Assembly: GCA_026129905.1 (NCBI GenBank)
Contig: JAHCHE010000005.1
Location: forward strand, 267,240 to 331,239
DNA: 64,000 nt
Direction: 5' to 3'
From: Bryobacteraceae bacterium
Lineage (GTDB): Bacteria; Acidobacteriota; Terriglobia; Bryobacterales; Bryobacteraceae
The position numbers and the translations under genes were made by a program. The notes beneath the pieces are model-generated. The model saw only the letters and a list, made by a program, of their open reading frames with translations. It ran no database searches and was not told where the DNA came from. This document shows positions 16,633 to 25,452 of the stretch, piece by piece (the first letter of the stretch is position 1; every line of letters begins with the position of its first letter).

Positions 16633-18006
16633 GTGCGGATTGTTCTTGTCTCCACCTATGATCTGGGCCGCCAGCCGTTCGGATTGGCATCGCCGGCCGC
16701 GATCCTGGGCGCCGACGGCCACAACGTCACCTGCGTCGATCTCGCGGTGGGGAGCGCTCACGCGGAGGCGCTCGCTTCGGCGGACCTGATCGCCTTCCAC
16801 CTTCCGATGCACACGGCCACCCGGTTGGCCGCGCCGTTGATTCAGAAGGTCCGGCAGCGCAACCCTGAGGCCTGGCTGTGCTGCTACGGGCTGTACGCGC
16901 CTCTGAACGAGGAATTGCTTCTCGGCCTGGGCGTGCGCACGCTGGTGGGCGGCGAATTCGAGGAAGGCTTGCGCCGGCTGGCACGACGGCTGGCACACGG
17001 CGACCGCGACATCGCGCCGGGCGCGCTCGTGTCGCTGGAGCGCATCGGGTTCCTGCCGCCGGAACGGAAGTCGCTGCCGCCGCTCGATCATTACGCGAAG
17101 CTGCGCGTCGACGGCGTCCGAAAAACCGTCGGGTACACGGAGGCGAGCCGCGGTTGCAAGCACCAGTGCCGCCACTGCCCGGTCGTACCGGTGTATCAGG
17201 GGCATTTTCGGATCGTGCCTCCGGACGTGGTTTTCGCCGACGTCCGCGCACAGGCGGCCGCGGGCGCCCGGCACATCACGTTCGGCGACCCCGATTTCTT
17301 CAACGGCCCCAAACACGCCGTTCAACTTGTGGAGCGTTTCCACCGCGAGTTCCCCGAACTCACGTACGACGCGACGATCAAGATCGAGCACCTTCGCCGT
17401 CACCGCGACCTGCTGCCGCTGTTGAGGGAGACGGGCTGCCTGTTCGTGACCAGCGCAGTGGAGTCGATTGACGACGACACGCTGCGTAAACTCGACAAGG
17501 GCCACACGCGGGCCGACTTCATCAAGGTAGTGGAGAGCTTTCGCGACGCAGCGCTGGACCTGGCGCCGACCTTCATCCCGTTCACGCCCTGGACAACGCG
17601 GGAAAGCTATCGCGAACTGCTGCGCCTGATCGCCGAGCTGGGCCTGATCGAAAACGTCGCGCCGGTGCAGCTTGCCCTGCGGCTGCTGATCACTTCCGGG
17701 TCGAGGCTGCTGGAGCTGGAGGAGATCCGCGCGTTGGTAAAGGGCTTCGACGAAACCGCGCTGGTTTACCGTTGGAAGCACCCGGACCCGGCTGTGGACG
17801 CGCTGGCCGCCCGTTTGCTGAAACTCGTCGCAGAGGAGCAGCGAACCGGGTCGCGGCGAACCACATTCGCGCGGATTTGGGAAACCGCTTTCGGCAAACC
17901 ATTTCCGGACGACCGCGATCGCGTGGCACGGGCCGCCATCCCCTACCTGGAAGAGCCCTGGTACTGTTGAGCCGAGCCCACCGAAGGGCAGTTTGCCCTT
18001 ATATAA
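16633..18006 (+). CDS. B12-binding-like radical SAM protein of the CUAEP-tail family, probable selenoprotein (in-frame TGA)
   Basis: Starts at GTG 16633 downstream of a GATAAT box (16610-16615). An N-terminal Rossmann-like domain (MRIVLVSTYDLGRQPFG, VGGEFEEGL) resembles a cobalamin-binding domain. The radical SAM core has GCKHQCRHCPV, the Cx3Cx2C cluster motif, and TFGDPDFFNG. Up to TGA at 17968-17970 the protein ends EEPWYC. If TGA is read as selenocysteine, the tail becomes C-Sec-A-E-P-TEGQFALI and stops at TAA 18004-18006, giving 457 residues. Cys-Sec-Ala-Glu-Pro is the motif by which the CUAEP/CCAEP-tail radical SAM group is named. A perfect hairpin lies just after the TGA. The selenium machinery (selA, selB, selC, selD) is not in this window. 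If the TGA is a stop the gene ends at 17970. The substrate is unknown. Confidence 0.82.
17984..18000 (+). promoter_or_regulatory. Candidate bacterial SECIS hairpin
   Basis: AAGGGCA (17984-17990), loop GTT (17991-17993) and TGCCCTT (17994-18000) form a perfect 7-bp stem with a 3-base loop whose first base is G. The loop begins 21 bases after the in-frame TGA at 17968-17970. Bacterial SECIS elements are known to lie directly downstream of the UGA with the apical loop about 16-37 bases away and a G in the first two loop positions; this hairpin meets both. It is not followed by a T-run, so a terminator is less likely. Confidence 0.7.
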
Positions 18007-18039
18007 TGTCCCCAGTTCCAACACTGTCGGACTGGGGAC
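18002..18039 (+). promoter_or_regulatory. TATAAT -10 box with a 9-bp leader inverted repeat
   Basis: TATAAT at 18002-18007 is a consensus -10 box, overlapping the TAA that ends the selenocysteine reading frame. GTCCCCAGT (18008-18016) and ACTGGGGAC (18031-18039) form a perfect 9-bp inverted repeat with a 14-base loop, 7 bases before the ATG at 18047. Transcription from this box would start near 18014, inside the left arm. The repeat could therefore be an operator rather than an RNA stem. No -35 box at normal spacing is convincing. Confidence 0.55.
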
Positions 18040-18046
18040 CGAAACG

Positions 18047-21037
18047 ATGACCGGCGGCTTCTGCTCACGCGCGATCTGTTTGTTCCTTTTTGTCGGCGCG
18101 CTTCCGTGCGCCGCGCAGTTCGGTAAGAAGAGTCCCTGCAAGCTCGACTACGAGGGCTGGACCACGGTCGTCGGGTTCACCTACAACAAGGTCAAGGTCC
18201 GAAAGGCCAAAGACCAGAAGAAAGCAGGCTCCGTGTTTGCCGAGGTCACCAGCGACGGGGCGACAAGCACCGTGGAGCTCAAGGAATCGGAGTGGACCGC
18301 GGCGATAACGGGGTGCGATTGGGGGCTGGTACCGCAGGGCGTGAAGGACAAGCTCGGGATACCAGACGCCACGGCGGTCCGCGGGGAAGCGACTATGGCG
18401 TCGCTCGACTTCGACACGGGCGACCTGGACGGGGACGGGCGCGAGGATCATGTGAAGGTTTCGGCGCGCACGGGCAGCCTGATCGTCGAGTTGATGATGA
18501 GCGACGGGCGCCTGGGACCTCGAGTCAACTACTCCGCGGGCGCCAACCCGCAGGCGGTTCTACTGGCGGACTTCAACAATGACGGCCCTCTCGACGCGGT
18601 GGTCGCCAACGGCGGGGCGTTCGGCCAGAATAACGGAAGCGTTTCCGTCCTGATCGGGAACGGGGACGGGACGTTTCGCGCCGCGGTGGAATATGCGCAG
18701 GGAGGATCCGCTTCTTCGCTGGCGGTGGCGGACTTCAACGGCGACGGGCGCGCGGACGTGGCTGCGACAAAAGAAGCGGCGAACGGCGGCGCCGGAAGCG
18801 TGGCGGTTCTGCTTGGCCGGGGGGATGGGACGTTCAGCGCGCCGGCCACGTACCCGGTTGAAGCCGGGCCGCGGTCGATCGTCGCGGCGGATTTTACCGG
18901 CAATCGGCGCCTGGATCTCGCCGTCGCTAATCGCGATGGAAACAGCGTGTCGTTGCTGCCCGGCGACGGGAACGGCGGTTTTGGAGCGGCGGTCCGCACG
19001 GCGGTGGGACCGCAACCGGAGTACCTGGCGGCGATCGATTCCGACATCGACGGCAGGTGGGACCTGGTGATCCTGCACCAGACGTCGGGAACGCTGTCGG
19101 CGTGGCTGGGGCAGGCGGACGGCCGGTTCCGGGCGACGGGCCGGTACCTGACCGGCGTCGATATCGGGTCGTTCGTCATCGTGCAGCACGAGGACGATCC
19201 CCCGGTGCTCCTGGCGCCGGACGCCGCGGGCAAGCGAATGCTGATCCATGCCGTGAACCTGGATGGAACGCTGACGGGAGCGCCAGCTTATACGGTGGGG
19301 CCGAGTCCCGGCGCGTTTGCCGCGGGCGACTTCAACGGCGACAACCGGCCCGACATCGCCGTCACGGAAACGGGGCCCAGACTGTCGCTGCTGCTCAGCC
19401 GGGCGGGCGGAGGGTTCGAAGAGGCGCGCACGGTTGCGATCGAAAGCGCAGCCGGCGCGATCGCCGCTGGAGACTTCAACGGCGACACGCGCGCGGACCT
19501 GGCCGTCGCCTCGGCAAACCGGATCGCGATCCTGCTGGGCGGGGGCAACGGTTCGTTTCAGCCCGGCACAGGTCTGGCGGGCGTCGCAAGCCCCGCGGCC
19601 CTGTGCGTCCTGGATGCGAACAACGACGGGCGCCCGGACCTGGCGCTGGTCAACTTCCAGCGGGAGGGCAGCGTCTCGGTGTACATCGGCAACGGCGACG
19701 GGACGTTCCGGGCGACCGCAAGCTATCCCACGGGATTCTTCCCGCAATCCGCGACCGCGGGCGACTTCAATCGGGACGGCCGCTCCGACCTCGTGGTGGT
19801 GAACGCGGGCAACGGCAATCCGGCCAGCGTGAGCGTGCTGATCGCGAACGCCGACGGCTCGATGCAGCCGGCGGTGAACATCCCGGCGGGCACGGACGCG
19901 GCCGGCGCCGCGGTGGCCGATTTCAACGGCGACGGCGACCTGGACGTCGTGTTTTCCGGTTTGCTGGAAACCTCGCCGAACTTCCTCTTCCATGTATCGG
20001 TCGCGCCGGGGAACGGCAATGGGACATTTCAGCCGCTGGTCACGACGCGCGCCGGGGATCTGCCGGGCGCGGTGGCGGCGGGGGACTTCGACGGAGACGG
20101 CAAACAAGACCTGGTGGTGGCGCGCTGCTGCGGCGCCACCGATCTCGAGACTCTGGCAGGCAACGGCGACGGCACGTTCCGGCGGGCGTCCTTCCCGGGT
20201 GGAACCAATCCCATCGCCTTGGCCACGGCGGATTTCGATCGCGACGGGCAGCCCGACGTCGCGGTGCTGAACCAGCCGCGCGGAGGGATCAACGGCGTGG
20301 TGTGGATTCTGGAGAGCGGTCCGGCCCCGCTGCGAAACACGTCCGCGGCGACGAACACGGTCCGAACGCTGGCGCCGGATTCGATCGTGGCCGCTTACGG
20401 CGCCGGACTGGCCGATGCGACGGCGGTAGCGCCCACGGCGGACTGGCCGCAGACTCTGGGCGGCACGACGGTGACGGTGCGCGACGAAAGGGGCGCCACC
20501 CGTCCCTGCCGGATTTACTACGTGTCGCCGGGCCAAGTGAACTATCACCTGCCGGCGGAAACGGCGCCGGGGTTCGCGGTGGTCACCATCACGTCGGGAT
20601 CGGGCCGGGCGACGCGCGGGTTGATCCGGGTTGTGCCGACCTCGCCGGCGTTTTTCCTGGCGAACCGCAACGGCGCCGCAGCCGGCTTTGTCGTTCGGGC
20701 CCGACCGAACGGCGAGCAGGTGATGGAACAGACGGTGGTCCTCAACAATCTTGGCGACGTTGTGGCCCGCCAGATCACGCTGGGACCCGACAACGAGCAG
20801 GAGGTGCTGTTGCTATTCGGCACCTCCATCCGCGGCCGCGCGTCACTGAGCGACGTCACGGCGACCATCGGCGGCGTTCCGGCGACGGTGCTCTACGCCG
20901 GCCCGCAGAACGAGTACCCGGGGCTGGACCAGGTGAATATCTTGATCCCGAAAGCGCTGCGCGGCCGGGGGTTGGTGAACGTGGTCTTGTCGGCAGGCGG
21001 CAGCGAAGCGAACACGGTCAACATCCGGGTGTTCTGA
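18047..21037 (+). CDS. Large exported FG-GAP/VCBS repeat protein with Solibacter-type C-terminal domain
   Basis: A 996-residue protein starting at ATG 18047, with a signal peptide (FCSRAICLFLFVGALPCAAQ). About twelve FG-GAP-type repeats carry the calcium-binding Dx(D/N)xDGxxD pattern, for example DFNGDGRADVAAT, DANNDGRPDLALV and DFDGDGKQDLVVA. They fold as a beta-propeller found in integrin-like and surface proteins. The last 230 residues (VRTLAPDSIVAAYGAGLAD onward, with YYVSPGQVNYHLP and YPGLDQVNILIPK) match the Solibacter-type C-terminal domain common in this lineage. It is probably a surface adhesin or sugar-binding protein. No enzyme motif is visible. Confidence 0.87.
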   Translation: MTGGFCSRAICLFLFVGALPCAAQFGKKSPCKLDYEGWTTVVGFTYNKVKVRKAKDQKKAGSVFAEVTSDGATSTVELKESEWTAAITGCDWGLVPQGVKDKLGIPDATAVRGEATMASLDFDTGDLDGDGREDHVKVSARTGSLIVELMMSDGRLGPRVNYSAGANPQAVLLADFNNDGPLDAVVANGGAFGQNNGSVSVLIGNGDGTFRAAVEYAQGGSASSLAVADFNGDGRADVAATKEAANGGAGSVAVLLGRGDGTFSAPATYPVEAGPRSIVAADFTGNRRLDLAVANRDGNSVSLLPGDGNGGFGAAVRTAVGPQPEYLAAIDSDIDGRWDLVILHQTSGTLSAWLGQADGRFRATGRYLTGVDIGSFVIVQHEDDPPVLLAPDAAGKRMLIHAVNLDGTLTGAPAYTVGPSPGAFAAGDFNGDNRPDIAVTETGPRLSLLLSRAGGGFEEARTVAIESAAGAIAAGDFNGDTRADLAVASANRIAILLGGGNGSFQPGTGLAGVASPAALCVLDANNDGRPDLALVNFQREGSVSVYIGNGDGTFRATASYPTGFFPQSATAGDFNRDGRSDLVVVNAGNGNPASVSVLIANADGSMQPAVNIPAGTDAAGAAVADFNGDGDLDVVFSGLLETSPNFLFHVSVAPGNGNGTFQPLVTTRAGDLPGAVAAGDFDGDGKQDLVVARCCGATDLETLAGNGDGTFRRASFPGGTNPIALATADFDRDGQPDVAVLNQPRGGINGVVWILESGPAPLRNTSAATNTVRTLAPDSIVAAYGAGLADATAVAPTADWPQTLGGTTVTVRDERGATRPCRIYYVSPGQVNYHLPAETAPGFAVVTITSGSGRATRGLIRVVPTSPAFFLANRNGAAAGFVVRARPNGEQVMEQTVVLNNLGDVVARQITLGPDNEQEVLLLFGTSIRGRASLSDVTATIGGVPATVLYAGPQNEYPGLDQVNILIPKALRGRGLVNVVLSAGGSEANTVNIRVF

Positions 21038-21041
21038 ACGG

Positions 21042-21066
21042 GAGCGGCGTCCGCGCGCTCGTTTTT
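21042..21066 (+). terminator. Intrinsic terminator after the FG-GAP gene
   Basis: GAGCG(G)CG and CGCGCTC pair as a stem with one bulged base, followed by GTTTTT (21061-21066). It lies 5 bases after the TGA at 21035-21037, a usual position. Confidence 0.65.
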
Positions 21067-21131
21067 CCAAGGTTCAGGCCATCATTCGGGACATGGAATG
21101 AAAGCGCCCGGCAGCGGGATTCAGCGGGTGA

Positions 21132-22388
21132 ATGCTGGGTTCTGCTTCAAACGTAAAGAGCGATTCCAAAACAGCCACGACGGCGGGTGCGAGGCGCGCG
21201 CCGCGGGTTGCGATGTTGCTCGCGGCCATTGCCGCCACCGCCTGGGCGCAATCGCCGGTCGACCCAGAGAAGACCGCGGGCCAGGCATGGATTCTGACGT
21301 TCGAGCGCGACCTGACCGAGACGGGAGGCGGAGGCGAACTGGCCTGCCGGGTGGACCGCGTGGCGCCGGGCCTGGATCTGTCGTTGCGCTACCGCGCCGG
21401 TTATTACGCCGCTCTGCCCACGTCGCAATTCCCGCCCGCCCCGACGAGTTTCAGCGTCGGCATGCGCGTGACACCCGCGGATGGAAGCGGCGCGTACTAC
21501 TTCGCGCAGTTGGCGTATGTCCCAGCGGCGCCGCGCGGCCCGGACATTGTCATGAATTTCAGCGGCGGCTTCGAACCTGGCGAGGGCGCCTATCGCGTGG
21601 ACTGGCTGCTGCGCGACGAGCGCGGCCGGCGATGCCGGAAGAGTTGGGAGTTCAAGCTGGCGGTGGACGTGGCGACCGCCTCGATCGTCGCGCCGCCCGC
21701 TCCGGGAACGGTGCGGCGGTTGATGCGCGAGGCGCCGCCGTTCCGGGGCTCCCGGCAACCGTATCGTGTGGCGATCGTGCTCAACGTTTCGCCCCTGTCG
21801 CCAACAGCGGCGCGGCTGAGCGAGAAAGAGCAGGACGCGCTGCTGGCGACGTTGAACACCCTGTTTGAAGCGGCGCCATTCGAAGCGGTCTTGCTTTCCG
21901 TCGTCAGTCTGCCGAAGCGGCGGGAGGTCTACCGTTCGGAAAGACCGGTCGCGGAAAGCCGGGCGGACCTGGCGCGGGAAATGGCGAAGCTGGAATTCGC
22001 GACCGTGGCTTTGAATAGCCTAAGAAGGCCTCATAATCATGTCTACCTTCTGGCGGACGCGATGCAGGCGGCGGCTGGAAACGCCGATCCTGATGCAGTA
22101 GTCGTCATCAGCCACAACACAGGTGAGACTGGCCGGATCCCGCAGCGTCTGGTGGAGCAGGTTTCCGGGCGAAGGCCCATGTTGTTCTACCTGCAACTGA
22201 ACGACTACGGGTCGGACCTGCTGCCCGACACCATCGAGAAGTTCACCAAAGCGGCGGGCGGGCGCGTATTCGAGATCTACAAGCCGAAGCACCTGGCGCT
22301 GGCGCTGCGGAACATGGTGGAAGCCCTGGAGCGCAGCAAGGCGGCGCACGTCGCCATCGGGCCCGGACGGCCGGCGGGCGGACTGTAG
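21132..22388 (+). CDS. Exported protein of unknown function, VWFA-like C-terminal half
   Basis: A 418-residue protein. An internal hydrophobic segment (APRVAMLLAAIAATAWA, residues 23-40) is a likely signal peptide; a start nearer that segment is possible. The N-terminal half has an extracellular beta-rich look (LDLSLRYRAGYYAALPTSQ). The second half has Rossmann-like strands, PYRVAIVLNVSPLSP, PFEAVLLSVVSLP, NHVYLLADAM and DAVVVISHNTG, which resemble the acidobacterial VWFA-related domain, but the MIDAS DxSxS motif is not evident. I do not recognise a specific family. It follows the FG-GAP gene's terminator and converges on the S9 peptidase gene. Confidence 0.6.
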   Translation: MLGSASNVKSDSKTATTAGARRAPRVAMLLAAIAATAWAQSPVDPEKTAGQAWILTFERDLTETGGGGELACRVDRVAPGLDLSLRYRAGYYAALPTSQFPPAPTSFSVGMRVTPADGSGAYYFAQLAYVPAAPRGPDIVMNFSGGFEPGEGAYRVDWLLRDERGRRCRKSWEFKLAVDVATASIVAPPAPGTVRRLMREAPPFRGSRQPYRVAIVLNVSPLSPTAARLSEKEQDALLATLNTLFEAAPFEAVLLSVVSLPKRREVYRSERPVAESRADLAREMAKLEFATVALNSLRRPHNHVYLLADAMQAAAGNADPDAVVVISHNTGETGRIPQRLVEQVSGRRPMLFYLQLNDYGSDLLPDTIEKFTKAAGGRVFEIYKPKHLALALRNMVEALERSKAAHVAIGPGRPAGGL

Positions 22389-22406
22389 CGCCGGCGCGCC
22401 GGCTAC
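22385..22406. repeat. GC-rich inverted repeat at the convergent stop codons
   Basis: GTAG, a 2-base bulge, CCGG, loop CGCG, then CCGGCTAC form a stem-loop that spans the stop codons of the two convergent genes (22386-22388 and 22403-22405). It could act as a bidirectional terminator, but it lacks a T-run on either side. Confidence 0.4.
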
Positions 22407-24511
22407 CGCTTGATTCCCGCGCGGTCGAGCAGAAACGAGTAGCGGAACGCTCGTTCGCGATACCGGTCGTCGCGTGCGGACAGGCCGCCATGCCCGGATT
22501 GCATTTCCGTCTTCAGCAGCAAAAGGTTGTCATCCTGCTTCACCGCGCGGAGTCGGGCCACCCACTTGGCGGGCTCCCAGTACTGCACCTGCGAATCGTT
22601 GAGGCCGGTAGTGACGAGCAGATTTGGATAGCGGGCCGGCGCCGTCTGGTCGTAGGGCGAGTACGACAGCATGTAATCGTAGTATTGCTTGTCGTTCGGG
22701 TTGCCCCACTCGTCGTACTCGTTGGTGGTGAGCGGAATGCTGTCGTCGAGCATAGTGGTGACCACGTCGACAAACGGCACTTCCGCAACGATGCCGGTGA
22801 ACAGGTCGGGCCGCATGGTCATCACCGCGCCCATCAGCAGCCCGCCGGCGCTGCCGCCCCAGGCGAACGTCCGGCGCGGGTCCACGTATTTTTGCCGGAC
22901 AAGATGCTCGGCGCTGTCGATGAAATCGGTGAAGGTGTTCTTCTTCTTGAGCAGCTTGCCGTCTTCGTACCACGCGCGGCCCAGTTCCTGGCCGCCACGG
23001 ATGTGGGCGATGGCGTAAACAAAGCCCCGGTCGAGCAGGCTGATGGCGTAGCTGTCGAACGCCGGCTCCGTGCTGTTGCCGTAGGAGCCATACCCCCGCT
23101 GGAGCAGCGCCCTTGTCCCGTCTCTTTCAAACGGCGCGCGATAGACGACGGAAATCGGAATGCGTGCCCCGTCGCGCGCCGGCGCCCAGATCCGTTCCGT
23201 CCGGTAATTCGCCGGGTCGAAACCGCCGCCGATCTCGTCGCGCTTCACCAGTTTCTTCTCCCGCCTGGTCATGTCGTAGTCGTAAACCGAGGGCGGAGTG
23301 GCGAGAGAGGAGTAAGCGTAGCGGACGACGGTGGTGTTGACCTCGTAATTGTCGGTGAGAGACGCGGTGTAGGCAGGCTCGCCAAAGTCGATGTCGTACT
23401 CTCCGGTACCCGACCACGGAATCACGCGGAGCCGGCGCAGACCCTCCTTACGTTCGGAAACGACGAGGTGGTCCTTGAAGAGCTCGAAGCCGTCGAGCAG
23501 CGCGTCCTCGCGGTGGGCAATCACTTCTCGCCAGTTCTCCACCTCGTTCCGGCCGACGGAGGTTTTCATCAAGCGAAAATTCCGGGCATCGAGGTTCGTC
23601 CGGATGAAGAAGTGGTCTTTGTAGTGATCGAGTTCGTACTCGTGATCGCGCCTACGCGGCAGGAAGACCTGGAACGAGCCGCGCGGCGTGCCGGCGTCGA
23701 GGTAGCGAAACTCCGAGCTGAGCGTCTGCTGGGAAGCGATCATGATGTACTTGTCTGACTTCGTTCGAAAAACGTGACAGCGGAACGTGTCGTCCTTCTC
23801 TTCAAACACCAGTTCGTCGTTGGCCGGATCGGTTCCCAGTTCGTGCCGAAAAATGCGCCAGGATCGGAGCGTCACCGGGTCCTGTTTTGCGTAGAAGAAG
23901 GTGCGGTTGTCGGCGGCCCAGGCGAGGTTGCTGGTGACGTCCGCGATAACGTCGGGAAGATGCTCGCCGGTGCGGAGATTCTTCACCCGGATCGTGTAGA
24001 AACGCCGCCCGCCGGTGTCAACCGGGTAAGCCATCAGGTCGTGGCCGGGACTCACTTGAAGTTCTCCCACCGAGCAAAACACATGGCCGGCGGCAACCTC
24101 GTTGACGTCGAGAATCACTTCCTCGGGCGCTTCCAGCGAACCCTTCTTCCGGCAGTGAACCGGATAGTCCTGCCCGGCGACATCCCGCTTGTAGTAGAAG
24201 TAACCCTCCTTTCGATAGGGCGCGGAAACGTCGGTTTGGGGGATCCGCTCCTTGAATTCGCGGACGAGCGTCTCCTGAAGTTCCGCGGTGTGAGCCATCG
24301 CGGCCGCCACGTAGGCGTTCTCCGCTTCCAGGTAGCGGATCACCTCCGGATTTTCGCGATCGCGGAGCCAGTAGTACCCATCGGTGCGTACGTGCCCGTG
24401 CATCTCGAGGCGATGCGGCTCCGCCTTGGCGGCGGGCGGCCTGCTTCGGGAACAAGCGGGAATCAACGCGGCGCAGCCGCACAGACAAAGGATGCGACGA
24501 AGGGGGATCAA
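22403..24511 (-). CDS. S9-family prolyl oligopeptidase (oligopeptidase B-like), probable lipoprotein
   Basis: A 702-residue protein. The N-terminus MIPLRRILCLCGCAALIPAC has a lipobox-like LIPA-C, so it is probably membrane-anchored outside the cytoplasm. The first 400 residues form the beta-propeller; the C-terminal alpha/beta-hydrolase has the catalytic triad: FAWGGSAGGLLMGAV (Ser), LLVTTGLNDSQVQYWEP (Asp), and MQSGHGGLSARDDRY (His). The order and length match S9A peptidases such as oligopeptidase B/PtrB, which cleave short peptides. The glycine before the Ser replaces the Arg of typical PtrB (GRSAGG), so specificity may differ. It converges on the preceding gene with 14 bases between stops. 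Confidence 0.9.
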   Translation of the reverse strand: MIPLRRILCLCGCAALIPACSRSRPPAAKAEPHRLEMHGHVRTDGYYWLRDRENPEVIRYLEAENAYVAAAMAHTAELQETLVREFKERIPQTDVSAPYRKEGYFYYKRDVAGQDYPVHCRKKGSLEAPEEVILDVNEVAAGHVFCSVGELQVSPGHDLMAYPVDTGGRRFYTIRVKNLRTGEHLPDVIADVTSNLAWAADNRTFFYAKQDPVTLRSWRIFRHELGTDPANDELVFEEKDDTFRCHVFRTKSDKYIMIASQQTLSSEFRYLDAGTPRGSFQVFLPRRRDHEYELDHYKDHFFIRTNLDARNFRLMKTSVGRNEVENWREVIAHREDALLDGFELFKDHLVVSERKEGLRRLRVIPWSGTGEYDIDFGEPAYTASLTDNYEVNTTVVRYAYSSLATPPSVYDYDMTRREKKLVKRDEIGGGFDPANYRTERIWAPARDGARIPISVVYRAPFERDGTRALLQRGYGSYGNSTEPAFDSYAISLLDRGFVYAIAHIRGGQELGRAWYEDGKLLKKKNTFTDFIDSAEHLVRQKYVDPRRTFAWGGSAGGLLMGAVMTMRPDLFTGIVAEVPFVDVVTTMLDDSIPLTTNEYDEWGNPNDKQYYDYMLSYSPYDQTAPARYPNLLVTTGLNDSQVQYWEPAKWVARLRAVKQDDNLLLLKTEMQSGHGGLSARDDRYRERAFRYSFLLDRAGIKR

Positions 24512-24594
24512 ACGATTCTCCTGACTAAGCCGTTATGATAGACGAACCGAGGCCCCCTTTTCAGAGAAACGGACGCCGATGTCGCGCGCCGGCC

Positions 24595-24720
24595 CCGACA
24601 TCTGGGGCGGGATCTCATCCAGGATCTCATCCCGCGCGGCGGTTCCCAACCGCCGCCGGTCCGATCGGCCATCGGCCTGCAGGTTGCCTTCGGCCAACCT
24701 ATCGGCATGGCCCGCGGGGC
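24595..24720 (-). repeat. Two-hairpin palindromic repeat, copy A (reverse orientation)
   Basis: The reverse strand reads a GGCCGAAGGCAACCTGC block, then a 9-bp hairpin (GCGGCGGTT, loop, AACCGCCGC at 24636-24656 on the forward strand), then GGATGAGATCC occurring twice, then CCCCAGATGTCGG. It matches copy B at 31366-31440 in opposite orientation, with extra bases in the centre and a duplicated small hairpin. The 281-base gap between the S9 gene and the orphan gene contains no open frame I can support. Confidence 0.75.
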
Positions 24721-24793
24721 CACCAAAAGGGATGAAGACTTTCGACGGCGCCCCACACCGCAGCTTGAAACGGTTATCTCCTGACAATCGCCC

Positions 24794-25321
24794 TTAGTTC
24801 ACCGTCAGGTCGAACGCGGCGCGATCGTGGTAGCTTCCGACGTCAAACGAGTTCCGCATGAGCAGGAAGCAGTTCCCGATGTAGATCCCCGGCCTCAGAC
24901 CCGAGGGCACATCGATCGTGAAGTTCATGTTCGCATCCGAACCGGCGGCCACCTCGCACCGCTGGTAGTAATGTGTAAACCGCGGATCGGTTGATGTCAA
25001 CGCCAGGTCCGAACTGCCGATGAAGTTCGCCGGTCCGAAGAAAAGATGTCCGAATAGCCAGAAACCCGAATAGCCGGTCGGATCGGGATTGTGAACGTAA
25101 GCTCGATACGTGGTCGTGCCGCCCGGAGAAGCGCCGCCCCAGCCCTGTGCGTAGAAATAAGGGGATTGCGACGTCTCGCCCTTGATCTTGCCCATCAGTT
25201 GCTCTCTGGCCAGCGCCTCAAACCGTTCGCGGCGCTCGGACGCCTCATTGCGCAAAAACTCGATCTTCTTTAGCAACATTTCGGCGACTTTCCGGGCGTC
25301 ATCGTCGGACTTCACCGCCAT
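24794..25321 (-). CDS. Orphan protein, coiled-coil N-terminus and beta-sandwich-like C-terminus
   Basis: A 175-residue protein with AAAGGAGG 8 bases before the ATG at 25321, so the start is well supported. Residues 5-50 are charged and heptad-like (ARKVAEMLLKKIEFLRNEAS, RRERFEALAREQLMGKI), a probable coiled coil. Residues 55-175 are rich in aromatic and Gly residues (YFYAQGWGGASPGGTTTYRA, then VHNPDPTGYSGFWLFGHLFF) and end in PSGLRPGIYIGNCFLLMRN and DRAAFDLTVN, resembling a CARDB- or Ig-like beta-sandwich. There is no signal peptide. I do not recognise the family. It lies alone between repeat copy A and the dienelactone hydrolase gene. Confidence 0.6.
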   Translation of the reverse strand: MAVKSDDDARKVAEMLLKKIEFLRNEASERRERFEALAREQLMGKIKGETSQSPYFYAQGWGGASPGGTTTYRAYVHNPDPTGYSGFWLFGHLFFGPANFIGSSDLALTSTDPRFTHYYQRCEVAAGSDANMNFTIDVPSGLRPGIYIGNCFLLMRNSFDVGSYHDRAAFDLTVN

Positions 25322-25452
25322 AGAATTCCCTCCTTTACAGCAATTCAGTGAAAACCAGGTGATATTTGTTACAAGCGAGAGGGTTCCGCGGGCGTCTCCG
25401 GCGGGACGGCGCCTTGCTCGCGCGTCGGAATTCCGGAAAAGCGAATGGGCCG

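Noticed and set aside
17984..18000. Reading the AAGGGCA-GTT-TGCCCTT hairpin as the terminator of the radical SAM gene.
   Set aside because: The bases after the stem are ATATAATG, not a T-run, and the hairpin falls inside the open Cys-Sec-Ala-Glu-Pro frame.
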